Source: Micromonospora solifontis (GTDB taxonomy: Bacteria > Actinomycetota > Actinomycetes > Mycobacteriales > Micromonosporaceae). From it: DNA of 64,000 nucleotides. Positions 48,285 to 56,104 of this stretch are shown here, piece after piece. Position 1 is the stretch's first letter. Each line of letters opens with the position of its first letter. The stretch lies in assembly GCF_003725545.1 (NCBI RefSeq), contig NZ_RJLN01000005.1, forward strand, positions 51,615 through 115,614, read 5' to 3'. Under the pieces are notes generated by a model. The model had not been told where the DNA came from and made no database searches. It saw nothing but the letters and a program-made list of their open reading frames with translations. The translations under genes and the position numbers were made by a program.

Positions 48285-48656
48285 ATGGGTATGTCGGCGG
48301 CGGAGTACCTGGCGGAAAACGTGGCCGGCGGGCACCCCGAGCTGCCGGAGAACACGACCGGCACGCTCCGGCTCGACGTGCGTGACGGCGGGCGCACCGA
48401 ACACTGGTGCCTGATCATCGACCGGCAGGAGGTGCGGGTCTCCCGCTCCTACAGCGAGGCCGAGCTGGTCGTCCGCGCCGACCGGGAGGTCTTCGACCGG
48501 ATGGCCGAGGGGCACCTGCACCCGGCGGCGGCGCTGCTGCGCAACGACCTGACGGTGCAGGGCAACCTGCGGCTGCTGCTGGCCCTGCGCCGGCTCTTTC
48601 CGGGCCCGCCCGGGGCCCGGCACCCCCGGACGAGCTGCCGAGGGGACGGTCGATGA
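48285..48656 (+). CDS. SCP2 sterol-carrier-domain-like protein
   Basis: A 123-residue protein with an SCP2-like fold: GTLRLDVRDGGRTEHWCLII, DRQEVRVSRSYSEAELVVRA, REVFDRMAEGHLHPAAALLR and LTVQGNLRLLLALRRLFPGP. The pattern (beta strands, an A-x-x-x-x-G-x-x-x-P-x-x-A helix, then G-N-L) is the bacterial SCP2 domain that binds lipids or hydrophobic ligands. Start ATG 48285 follows GGGAGGGA by 3 nt. Its stop overlaps the next gene's ATG as ATGA, so the two are coupled. Function of the pairing is unknown. Confidence 0.75.
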   Translation: MGMSAAEYLAENVAGGHPELPENTTGTLRLDVRDGGRTEHWCLIIDRQEVRVSRSYSEAELVVRADREVFDRMAEGHLHPAAALLRNDLTVQGNLRLLLALRRLFPGPPGARHPRTSCRGDGR

Positions 48657-50710
48657 AGCAGGAGCTGCTGCACATCCTCGCCGGCAACTCCTTCGCGATG
48701 GGCGACGCGCAGGGCGACATGGAGGTGAACCCGTACGCGCCGATCGGGCTGTGGTCCTTCGACACCCGCTTCGTGTCCCACTGGGTGCTCACCGTCGACG
48801 GAGAGCGGCTGCACGCCCTGTCCCGGGACGAGCTCGCCTCCTTCGAGACCCGGTTCGTGCTGGTCCCCGGCACCGCGACCCACTACGTGGACGCGACCGC
48901 GTCGGTGATCCGGCACCGGTCCATCGACGACAGCTTCAACGAGCGGATCACGCTGCTCAACCACTCGTCCGAGCCCGCCGAGTTCACCGTCCGGATGGAG
49001 ATCGGCAGCGACTTCGCCGACACCGCGGAGATCCGCCAGCCCGCTCCGCGCCGGCCGACCGTCACCGCCGACTCGGTCCGGCGCCAACTACGACTCCGGT
49101 ACCAGCGGGAGCGGTTCATCCGGGAGACGCTGGTCACCAGCACGGAACCGGTGGAGGTCGACGCACGGGGGATGACCTTCCGGGTCCGGGTCGCGCCGAA
49201 CGGCGAGTGGCACACCGACCTGCACGTGGTCACGATCATCCAGGGCGCCGGGGGCAGGGACCTCCGATCCGGCCTGGAGACGCACCGGCAGCACGTGCGG
49301 CGGGACATGCGCGCGGACCTCGCCCGCTGGCTGGACCGGGCCCCGCAGCTCGTCGCCGACCGCGGGTCCCTGGGGCCGGCGTACACGCAGGCGCTGACCG
49401 ACCTGGCCGCGCTGCGCTACCTGCCGCTGGCGTACCGCGAACGGGTGCCGGTGGGGGGCCTGCCCTGGGCGATGGCGCTCTACGGCCGCGACGCCATGAT
49501 CACCTGCCTGCAGACGCTGCCGTTCACCCCCGAGCTGACCCCGGCGACGCTGCGCCTGCTCGCCCTGCTCCAGGGCGGCCGGCTCGACGACTTCCACGAC
49601 GAGGAACCGGGGAAGATCCTCGCCGAACTCCGCTACGGCGAGGCGGCCGCGTTCGGCGAGCAGCCCACCGCCGTCTACTACGGCGCGGCCGACACCACCC
49701 CGCTCTTCGTGGTCCTGCTCGACGAGTACGAGCGCTGGACCGGCGACGTCGAGCTGGTCCGCCAGCTGCGCCACCCGGCCCGGATGGCCCTGGACTGGAT
49801 CGACGAGTACGGCGACCTGTGCGGCGACGGCTACCTGCGCTACCAGCCACGCAACAGGGTCAACGGGGTGGCCAACCAGACCTGGCGGAACTCGCCGGAG
49901 GCGATCGTGGACCGGTACGGCCACGAGCCGGCGTTTCCCCGGGCAACCTGCGAGCTGCAGGGGTACGCGTACGACGCGAAGCTGCGCGGCGCCCGGCTGG
50001 CCCGGAAGTTCTGGGACGACCCGGCGTACGCCGACCGGCTGGAGGCCGAGGCGGCCCGGCTGCGGGAGCGGTTCAACCGTGACTTCTGGCTGCCGCACCG
50101 CGAGTACTACGCGTTCGCCCTGACCCCGGACGGCGCGCCGGTCGACGCGCTCACCTCCGGCCTCGGCCACCTGCTCTTCACCGGGATCGTCGAGCCGGAA
50201 CGGGCCGACGCGGTGGCGGCGCATCTGTGCGGACCGGACCTCTTCTCCGGCTGGGGGGTACGGACGTACGCCGACCGGCAGCGGCCGTACAACCCGGTCG
50301 GCGCGCACCTCGGTGCGGTGTGGCCGTCGGACAACGCGCTCATCGCGGCGGGCCTGCGCCGCTACGGGTACGACCGTGAGGCGGCCCAGATCGCCGCCGG
50401 GATGTTCGGCGTGGTGGAGACGCTCGACGGCTCGGTGCCGGAGGTGATCGCCGGCTACCCCCGCACGGTGACCAAGTACCCGGTCCAGCTGCCGGCCGCC
50501 GGCCGGCCGCAGTCGTGGGCCTCCGGCGGGCTGCTCATGCTGCTCGCCACGATGCTCGGGCTGCGCCCGTGCGGCGACAACCTGCTGGTGGACCCGGCGA
50601 TCCCCGAGGGGTACGGCCGGATCGAGCTGCTGGACGTGCCGGGCCGGTGGGGGCGCGCCGACTCGTTCGGCCGGGCCCGGGAGGCCCACCGCCGGCCCCG
50701 GCTGCGCTGA
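48653..50710 (+). CDS. glycogen-debranching-like amylo-alpha-1,6-glucosidase family protein
   Basis: A 685-residue protein of the actinobacterial glycogen-debranching-N/GH15-like type. The N-terminal beta domain (about 1-220) has LLHILAGNSFAMGDAQGDME, PYAPIGLWSFDTRFVSHWVL, and SFNERITLLNHSSEPAEFTV. The C-terminal (alpha/alpha)6 catalytic domain (about 250-660) has GGLPWAMALYGRDAMITCLQ, PGKILAELRYGEAAAFGEQP, YYGAADTTPLFVVLLDEYER and a Glu/Asp-rich ANQTWRNSPEAIV region. Such enzymes hydrolyse alpha-glucans or glucosides in the cytoplasm. It is coupled to the SCP2-like gene by an ATGA overlap. The substrate is not established. Confidence 0.85.
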   Translation: MKQELLHILAGNSFAMGDAQGDMEVNPYAPIGLWSFDTRFVSHWVLTVDGERLHALSRDELASFETRFVLVPGTATHYVDATASVIRHRSIDDSFNERITLLNHSSEPAEFTVRMEIGSDFADTAEIRQPAPRRPTVTADSVRRQLRLRYQRERFIRETLVTSTEPVEVDARGMTFRVRVAPNGEWHTDLHVVTIIQGAGGRDLRSGLETHRQHVRRDMRADLARWLDRAPQLVADRGSLGPAYTQALTDLAALRYLPLAYRERVPVGGLPWAMALYGRDAMITCLQTLPFTPELTPATLRLLALLQGGRLDDFHDEEPGKILAELRYGEAAAFGEQPTAVYYGAADTTPLFVVLLDEYERWTGDVELVRQLRHPARMALDWIDEYGDLCGDGYLRYQPRNRVNGVANQTWRNSPEAIVDRYGHEPAFPRATCELQGYAYDAKLRGARLARKFWDDPAYADRLEAEAARLRERFNRDFWLPHREYYAFALTPDGAPVDALTSGLGHLLFTGIVEPERADAVAAHLCGPDLFSGWGVRTYADRQRPYNPVGAHLGAVWPSDNALIAAGLRRYGYDREAAQIAAGMFGVVETLDGSVPEVIAGYPRTVTKYPVQLPAAGRPQSWASGGLLMLLATMLGLRPCGDNLLVDPAIPEGYGRIELLDVPGRWGRADSFGRAREAHRRPRLR

Positions 50711-50774
50711 CCGCTGCCTCAGCCGGGCGGCAGGTGCCGGCCGGTGGCCGGAGCCGGTGCGTGGGGTCGGGGCC

Positions 50775-51464
50775 TCACCGCGGCGCCGCCGGGGTCCGGC
50801 CGGGCTCCGCCGCGTCGGCCGGTGCCGGCGCCGGCCGGGCCCGTCGGGCCAGGCCCCGGTCGACCCCCACGAAGAGGAGCCCGAGCAGCCAGAACGTGAA
50901 GGCGAAGAAGAGCGAGGAGAGGCCGACCCCGGCGTAGCCGAGCTGGCCGGCGTCGAGGAACGGGTACGGGTAGCGGTGCACGATCAGCCCGCGCACCAGG
51001 GCGAATCCGAGGTACGCCAGCGGGAACGCCAGCCACCAGGCCGCGTACCGCGGGCGCAGCCGGCCGCGCCGGTCGAACAGTGCCCAGTCGGCGATCGCCA
51101 GCAGGGGTACGACGGTGTGCAGGAACTGGTTGCCCCACCACTCGCCCGGCTCGCGGTGCGGCTGCACCATCGCGAACGGGCTGGCCGGGTTGGCCAGCAC
51201 GAGGTGGTAGACCGTGCCGGTGATGGTGATGTAGAGCGTCACCGCGCCCTTGAGCGCCGACGGCGGCTCCGGGCGGTCCTGCCAGGCCCGCCAGGCCGCG
51301 TACCCGGCGAAGACACCGACCGCCACGTTGCTCTGGATGGTGAAGTAGGGCAGCAGGCCGGTCACCGTCGCCGGGCCGAGGGCGGTGAGCACGATGCCGG
51401 CCGCCACGCTGAGCACGATGGCCAGGCGGAAGGGGATCGCCAGTCGTCGACGCCGCGGAGTCAC
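50775..51464 (-). CDS. Pr6Pr family membrane protein
   Basis: A 229-residue membrane protein with about six transmembrane segments (roughly 12-32, 38-58, 70-88, 110-128, 143-163, 187-208). Family motifs are YFTIQSNVAVGVFAGYAAWR, GTVYHLVLANPASPFAMVQP, and WWGNQFLHTVVPLLAIADW, followed by PFAYPFLDAGQLGY-like PYPFLDAGQLGYAGV. This is the Pr6Pr membrane-protein family of actinobacteria; function unknown. The C-terminal 30 residues are Arg/Pro/Ala-rich and cytoplasmic. Monocistronic. Confidence 0.82.
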   Translation of the reverse strand: MTPRRRRLAIPFRLAIVLSVAAGIVLTALGPATVTGLLPYFTIQSNVAVGVFAGYAAWRAWQDRPEPPSALKGAVTLYITITGTVYHLVLANPASPFAMVQPHREPGEWWGNQFLHTVVPLLAIADWALFDRRGRLRPRYAAWWLAFPLAYLGFALVRGLIVHRYPYPFLDAGQLGYAGVGLSSLFFAFTFWLLGLLFVGVDRGLARRARPAPAPADAAEPGRTPAAPR

Positions 51465-51535
51465 CGGGGCAAGTTACCAGCCCGTACCGTGCCGGGACGG
51501 CACGGCCGGGCCGCCCCGGCCCGTTGTGCCGCGGC

Positions 51536-52318
51536 TCAGTGTTGCGTCGGGCCGACCGAGGCGGGCCGGTTCGCCGGGTCGGCCGCTTCGCTCGGTCGCG
51601 ACGTCGGCGTGACGGTGACCGCCGGGGTGGACGGGGTGTGCTTCGGCTGGCCGGTGCCGTCGTCGCTCGGCCGCGGGTCCGGCCGCTTCGTCCCGCCGGC
51701 GTTGGAGGCGCTCGGCTTGCCCCGCTCGCCGAGCAGCCGGTCGCAGTAGCCGGCCACCTCGTCCCGGCCGCCGGCCGCCGTGACCAGTTCGGCGAAGCGC
51801 GGGGATTCCAGCGTCTTGTGCGCGTTCCCGCCCGGTTCGTTCCGGTAGGAGTTGCAGAGCCCCGTCAGCGAGGCGCTGTTGCCCGGCCGGGCCGTCCGGT
51901 CCGCGCCCGGTGTGGCGGAGGCGTCCGGACCGGACGGCCGGCTGGGATGGCTGCCGGCGCCGGCGCTGGGCGTGGTGTCCGGCCCGTGGCCCAGCGGGCC
52001 GGGCAGCGTCCCGGTGGCCGCGGCCAGTGCCACGCCGCCGGTGGCGGCGGCGAGCAGGGCGGCCAGCGCGACCTTGGCGCCGAGCAGGCCGGTGAGCCAC
52101 CGCCGTTCCGGCCGGGACGCCGGCACCACCGGGGAGCCGGCTCGGGCCAGGCGGAACGCCTGGAGGGCGGCGGCCTCGCCGGTCAGTTCGTGCGGGTGGG
52201 GGGCGGCGCGGACGGCGGCGAGGAGTCGAACGAGCACCTCCGGACCGCCCGGCGCGTCGGCGACAGAACCGATGAGCAGGCGCTCGACGGTCTCCTGGTC
52301 CATGCGGTGTGCGTTCAT
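51536..52318 (-). CDS. single-pass membrane protein, anti-sigma-like architecture
   Basis: A 260-residue protein: a helical cytosolic N-terminus (ETVERLLIGSVADAPGGPEV, LTGEAAALQAFRLARAGSP), one transmembrane helix at about 78-98 (LLGAKVALAALLAAATGGVA), and a long Ser/Thr/Pro-rich extracytoplasmic part with LCNSYRNEPGGNAHKTLESP and VAGYCDRLLGERGKP. This layout resembles membrane anti-sigma factors, but no sigma-factor gene adjoins. GC-rich DNA upstream of the ATG at 52318 shows only a weak ribosome site. No family named with confidence. Confidence 0.6.
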   Translation of the reverse strand: MNAHRMDQETVERLLIGSVADAPGGPEVLVRLLAAVRAAPHPHELTGEAAALQAFRLARAGSPVVPASRPERRWLTGLLGAKVALAALLAAATGGVALAAATGTLPGPLGHGPDTTPSAGAGSHPSRPSGPDASATPGADRTARPGNSASLTGLCNSYRNEPGGNAHKTLESPRFAELVTAAGGRDEVAGYCDRLLGERGKPSASNAGGTKRPDPRPSDDGTGQPKHTPSTPAVTVTPTSRPSEAADPANRPASVGPTQH

Positions 52319-52410
52319 CTCGTGTCGATCAGCGCCACCCCCCGTCGGGACGTCACATCGCCGCTCCGCCCGCGACCGATCTCGACCAGTGAGGTCCGTC
52401 ACTCCCCGGC

Positions 52411-52917
52411 TCAGCCCATCGTCTTCGTCCCGTCGATCGACTCGCGGAGGATGTCGGCGTGACCGGCGTGCTGCGCGGTCTCCGCGATCACGTGCAGCAG
52501 CACCCGGCGCACCGACCAACTCGCCCCCGCCTCGAACCACGGAGCGACCGGCAGCGGATGCGCCGTGTCCAGGTCCAGCGTGGCGACCAGCGCGTCGGTG
52601 GCCGCGGCCACCCGGTCGAACTCGGCGAGCAGCCCGGCGAGGGTCTCGCCCTCCACCATCCGGAACTGATCGACCCAGTCGATCGGCTTGCTCTGCATCG
52701 CCTCGGCGCCGCCCACGGCGAACCACATCCACCGCTCCTCGGTGGTCGCCACGTGCTTGATCAGCCCGCCGAGGCAGAGCTCGCTGGCCGTGCTCCGCCG
52801 GGCCGCCTGCTCGTCGATCAGACCCCGAACGGTCTGTCGGAGGAAGTCGCGCCGACTGCGTAGCGAGGCGAGCAGATCCGCCCGCTCACCGGTGACGATC
52901 TGTTCGGAGACGCTCAT
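52411..52917 (-). CDS. DinB family / DUF664 protein
   Basis: A 168-residue four-helix-bundle protein of the DinB superfamily. RADLLASLRSRRDFLRQTVR starts helix 1, LCLGGLIKHVATTEERWMWF carries the first metal His (about residue 53) with the family K-H-V/E-R-W pattern, and SWSVRRVLLHVIAETAQHAG has the paired His near residues 145-153. The K-H-V-A...E-R-W-W signature links it to mycothiol- or bacillithiol-transferase-like DinBs. The ATG at 52917 is preferred over one six codons earlier. It is divergent from the DUF72 gene. Confidence 0.85.
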   Translation of the reverse strand: MSVSEQIVTGERADLLASLRSRRDFLRQTVRGLIDEQAARRSTASELCLGGLIKHVATTEERWMWFAVGGAEAMQSKPIDWVDQFRMVEGETLAGLLAEFDRVAAATDALVATLDLDTAHPLPVAPWFEAGASWSVRRVLLHVIAETAQHAGHADILRESIDGTKTMG

Positions 52918-53038
52918 GCGAGCCCGCCCTTTCATCGAGGATCGCGGACACCGTACGCGCCGCGACCGACATTTCCGGGCCTTCGGCCCGGCCCGCTCCC
53001 GGTTGCCGATTCGTCCGGATCGGGGTGCACTGAATTAC

Positions 53039-54064
53039 ATGGGTGTCATCAAGGTGGGCACGTCCTCCTGGGCCGACCAGATGCTGGTCCGCTCCGGCTG
53101 GTACCCCCGCGCCGTCAACACCCCCGCCGGCCGGCTCGGGTACTACGCGGAGCGGTTCGGGCTGGTCGAGGTGGACACGTCGTACTACGCGATCCCGCTG
53201 CCGGAGACCGCCGCCGGCTGGGTGGCCGCCACCCCGCCCGGGTTCACCTTCGACGTCAAGGCGTTCCGCCTGTTCACCGGCCACCACACGCCGGTCGCCG
53301 CGCTGCCCCGGGAGCTACGGCCGGCCGGCGGTGCGACCCGGATCCGTTGGCGCGACCTGTCCGCCGGGGCGTACGACGAGCTGTGGGACCGGTTCCACGC
53401 GGCGCTGGCGCCGCTCGCGGCGGCCGACCGGCTCGGCGCGGTGCTGCTGCAGTTCCCGCCCTGGCTGGCCCGGGGTGACGCGGCGAAGCGGCGGATCCTG
53501 GCCGCGGCCCGGCGGTGCCGGCCCTTCCGCGTCACCGTCGAGCTGCGCCACTCGTCCTGGTTCGCCGAGGACGTGGTGGTGGACACGGTGACGTTCCTGC
53601 GCGAGCACGGCCTGGGCTACGTCTGCGTGGACATGCCGCAGGGACACGTCTCGTCGGTGCCACCGATCCTCATCGCCACCACGGACCTCGCGGTGGTCCG
53701 CTTCCACGGGCACAGCCGCGCCTGGGAGAGCGGCGACAAGCAGGAGAAGTTCCGGTACGCCTACGGCGCGGAGGAACTGCGCCGCTGGTCCGTGCTGCTG
53801 CACGAGCTGGCCGACCAGTGCGCGGAGCTGCACGTGCTGATGAACAACTGCTGCGACGACCAGGCGCCGCGGGACGCCGCCCGGCTCGCCGGACTGCTCC
53901 GCGTCGCACCCGCCGGTCAACCGCGCCGGCGGAACCCCTCGGGGTGCATGCCGGTGGCCTCCTCCAGCGCGTTGTCCGCCAGGTCCCCGTCCGCGCTGTC
54001 GTCCGGGAAGGTGCGCCCGGACGGCGCCGGGTCGGGCGGGGCGCCCGGTCCCGCCTCCGGGTAA
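53039..54064 (+). CDS. DUF72 (YecE-like) TIM-barrel protein with aberrant C-terminal extension
   Basis: A 341-residue protein whose first about 290 residues match DUF72: IKVGTSSWADQMLVRSGWYP, FGLVEVDTSYYAIPLPETAA, FDVKAFRLFTGH, GAVLLQFPPW, and FRVTVELRHSSWFAEDVVVD with YGAEELRRWSVLLHELADQC. MNNCCDDQAPRDAARLAGLL ends the conserved part. The remaining about 50 residues are low-complexity and come entirely from antisense reading of the facing gene (53917-54303), so the original stop codon appears lost. Biochemical function is unknown; the fold resembles AP-endonuclease-like TIM barrels. Confidence 0.8.
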   Translation: MGVIKVGTSSWADQMLVRSGWYPRAVNTPAGRLGYYAERFGLVEVDTSYYAIPLPETAAGWVAATPPGFTFDVKAFRLFTGHHTPVAALPRELRPAGGATRIRWRDLSAGAYDELWDRFHAALAPLAAADRLGAVLLQFPPWLARGDAAKRRILAAARRCRPFRVTVELRHSSWFAEDVVVDTVTFLREHGLGYVCVDMPQGHVSSVPPILIATTDLAVVRFHGHSRAWESGDKQEKFRYAYGAEELRRWSVLLHELADQCAELHVLMNNCCDDQAPRDAARLAGLLRVAPAGQPRRRNPSGCMPVASSSALSARSPSALSSGKVRPDGAGSGGAPGPASG

Positions 54065-54303
54065 CGGGTGGGCTCGACGGAGCCGAACCCGTGCCGGCCC
54101 GCCTTCGGCCCGCCCGGAGCGGCACCGGCCGCGCGGCGCTCGCCACGGCGTCCCTCCGGGACCGCGTTCTCCTCGCTGCCCTCGTCCATCGGCGCGTCCT
54201 CGCCCGCGCCCCACGGCGGATCCGCGTCGAAACCGTCCGTGGTGCCCCACGGCGCGACCGACTCCGGCCCGCCACCCGTACCCGCTCGGTCCTTCTTGGT
54301 CAT
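53917..54303 (-). CDS. small acidic, Gly-rich disordered protein
   Basis: A 128-residue protein with no hydrophobic core: Gly, Pro, Glu and Ala dominate (GGGPESVAPWGTTDGFDADP, PMDEGSEENAVPEGRRGERR). The C-terminus, GDLADNALEEATGMHPEGFR, is the only ordered-looking, probably conserved motif. The frame has normal codon bias on this strand, which argues it is real. AGGCAGGTGACC precedes the ATG at 54303. About 150 nt overlap the 3' end of the DUF72 frame on the other strand. Function unknown. Confidence 0.5.
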   Translation of the reverse strand: MTKKDRAGTGGGPESVAPWGTTDGFDADPPWGAGEDAPMDEGSEENAVPEGRRGERRAAGAAPGGPKAGRHGFGSVEPTRYPEAGPGAPPDPAPSGRTFPDDSADGDLADNALEEATGMHPEGFRRRG

Positions 54304-54394
54304 GGTCACCTCACCTGCCTCGGTTCCCGTGCCCGCGCTGATTGCCCGGCGACCGCCCGGTCAGGCCGCGCGCCGGATCCGGTCCCCGGTACGC

Positions 54395-54438
54395 CGCGTG
54401 GCCGACGACCCACCCCGATGTGGGTCGCCGGCCACGCG
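54395..54438 (-). terminator. strong terminator hairpin of the hypothetical membrane-protein gene
   Basis: CGCGTGGCCGACGACCCAC (54395-54413) pairs with GTGGGTCGCCGGCCACGCG (54420-54438), 18 of 19 positions (one A-C mismatch), loop of 6 nt. It begins 5 nt past the stop codon of the minus-strand gene ending at 54444. Confidence 0.8.
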
Positions 54439-54443
54439 ACGGG

Positions 54444-55115
54444 TCACCGGCCCGCCATCATCAGGCGGCGCTTGGCCGCGCCCATCGCGGCCATCCCGCC
54501 GATGGTCTTCGGCCCGGGCGTGGCCACGGCCGCGACCTTCCCGAGCGCCATGGGCGCGGACATCAGCCCGCCCGCCCGGCCGAGCAGCCCCCGGAACACC
54601 TGGCCGGGCTTCTGCTGCTCGCTCATGTACGCGGTCACCACCACCAGCGAGCCGGTCAGCGCCGGGATCGCCCACTGGAGCAGCTTCATCTTCCGCTGGC
54701 AGGAGGCGACGTTCGCCGGGGTCTGGTAGTTCGGTTCGGTGGTCCCCTCGACGGACGGGCCGCCCGCCCGCTCCAGCTTCATGCCGAGCAGCCGGCTGTA
54801 GCCGGTCACCACCAGGGCGCCCACGGTCAGCGCGGTCTTCACCGCGCTCATCCGCGCCACCCCGGACTGGGCGGCCACCCGCGGGCTCTCGGTGACCAGC
54901 TCGCCGACCGCGCCGGCCAGGTGGGCGCCGATCGCCGCCGCATTGACCGGGGTCCACCGCGCCCAGCCCGCCGAGGCCACCGGCAGGCGTTGCGTGGAGT
55001 CCTCGAGCTGTGCCGCCGCCCCGTTGACGCCGAGCGCACCCATCAGTGACCCGCCGAACCAGGCCGCCAGGCCCAGATCGTGCATGGAGCGCAAGGCCGT
55101 GTGCCGTTCGGACAT
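54444..55115 (-). CDS. hypothetical actinobacterial membrane protein
   Basis: A 223-residue protein with hydrophobic segments at about 14-33 (LGLAAWFGGSLMGALGVNGA), 55-75, 88-108 and 148-168. RLPVASAGWARWTPVNAAAI and PNYQTPANVASCQRKMKLLQ connect them, and the C-terminus (LMSAPMALGKVAAVATPGPK) is helical and ends in RRLMMAGR. I associate this layout with a conserved family in Micromonospora and Streptomyces without assigned function. ATG 55115 (MSERHTALRS) is preferred to an upstream ATG because GGGGGAT lies just before it. A strong terminator follows. Confidence 0.6.
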   Translation of the reverse strand: MSERHTALRSMHDLGLAAWFGGSLMGALGVNGAAAQLEDSTQRLPVASAGWARWTPVNAAAIGAHLAGAVGELVTESPRVAAQSGVARMSAVKTALTVGALVVTGYSRLLGMKLERAGGPSVEGTTEPNYQTPANVASCQRKMKLLQWAIPALTGSLVVVTAYMSEQQKPGQVFRGLLGRAGGLMSAPMALGKVAAVATPGPKTIGGMAAMGAAKRRLMMAGR

Positions 55116-55197
55116 CTGATCCCCCTCCGCCGTGTTCGGGCGGTGCCGCATACCCGCCCCGCGGCCGGCTACGCGCCCGATTTCCGGGGAGGAGGGC

Positions 55198-56055
55198 TCA
55201 GCGGGGTGGCAGGGCGGTGGCGAACGCGGCCACCCGGGCGGCCAGCGGGGTGGCGGCGCGTACCCAGGTGAAGTGGTCCAGCGGGCCGCCCGCCTCGGCG
55301 ACGGTGTAGCGGTGCCGGGTAACCGGGGCCGCGACCAGCTTGCCGCAGAGGTGGTCCATCGTCTCGTGCGGGGTGTACTGGTCGTCGTCGACGCTCACCG
55401 CCAGCACCGGGGTGCGTACCCGGGCTACCGCCGCCTCGGCGTCGACCCCGTCCAGCACCGGGAACCGGCCGGTCCGCGCGGTGTACGCCCAGTCCCGGAT
55501 CACCCCGCGCGCCTGCCGGCCGCCGAACCCCCAGCCCGGCCAGACGCCGAGCAGTCGGGCGACCCCGGCGATCCCCTGGGTGTACGGCAGCACGCCCCAG
55601 CCGCGCAGCCCCGGGTACCCGCGCCACCACGGGATGCCGACCGCCACCAGGGCCAGCCCGTCCACCCGGTCCGGGTCGTGCAGCGCCTGGTGCAGCACCG
55701 CGACCTGCCCGCCGAGGGAGTGCCCGAGCAGCAGCCGGGTGCGCCCGTCCAGCCGCGGCTTGAGCGCGTCCAGCACCGCGCCGACGTCGGCGGCCAGCTC
55801 GGCGTAGCCGTACCGGCAGCTGCGGGCGGGCGTCGGGGTGCTCTCGCCGGTGCCGCGCAGGTCGGCCGCGATGACGGCGAGGCCGGCGTCGCGCAGCGCG
55901 GCGGCCAGCGGCCGGTAGTAGCGCGCCCGGACGCCCATCGCCGGCCAGATCAGCACCACCGGCGCGCCGGGCGCCCCGGCTGGCTCCGGGTAGACCTGCA
56001 CGCCGATCCGTGCCCCGTCGACGTCCACGAACTCCTGGGTGTACTCCGCGCTCAC
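55198..56055 (-). CDS. alpha/beta-hydrolase (serine aminopeptidase/lysophospholipase-like)
   Basis: A 285-residue alpha/beta-hydrolase. VVLIWPAMGVRARYYRPLAA gives the oxyanion loop, IAADLRGTGEST the strand-4 turn, LLLGHSLGGQVAVLHQAL the nucleophile Ser (about residue 118), DDDQYTPHETMDHL the acid, and GGPLDHFTWVR the catalytic His. The W-P-A-M-G-V-x-A-x-Y-Y start is typical of the 'serine aminopeptidase S33 / hydrolase' group that often shows esterase activity. No signal peptide. It lies upstream (on this strand, separately) of the glycan operon, with a 49-bp gap. Confidence 0.85.
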   Translation of the reverse strand: MSAEYTQEFVDVDGARIGVQVYPEPAGAPGAPVVLIWPAMGVRARYYRPLAAALRDAGLAVIAADLRGTGESTPTPARSCRYGYAELAADVGAVLDALKPRLDGRTRLLLGHSLGGQVAVLHQALHDPDRVDGLALVAVGIPWWRGYPGLRGWGVLPYTQGIAGVARLLGVWPGWGFGGRQARGVIRDWAYTARTGRFPVLDGVDAEAAVARVRTPVLAVSVDDDQYTPHETMDHLCGKLVAAPVTRHRYTVAEAGGPLDHFTWVRAATPLAARVAAFATALPPR

Positions 56056-56104
56056 CGGCTCAGCGTACGGTGGAAAGCTACCGGCAGGTAGTAATGGGGG
56101 CGGC

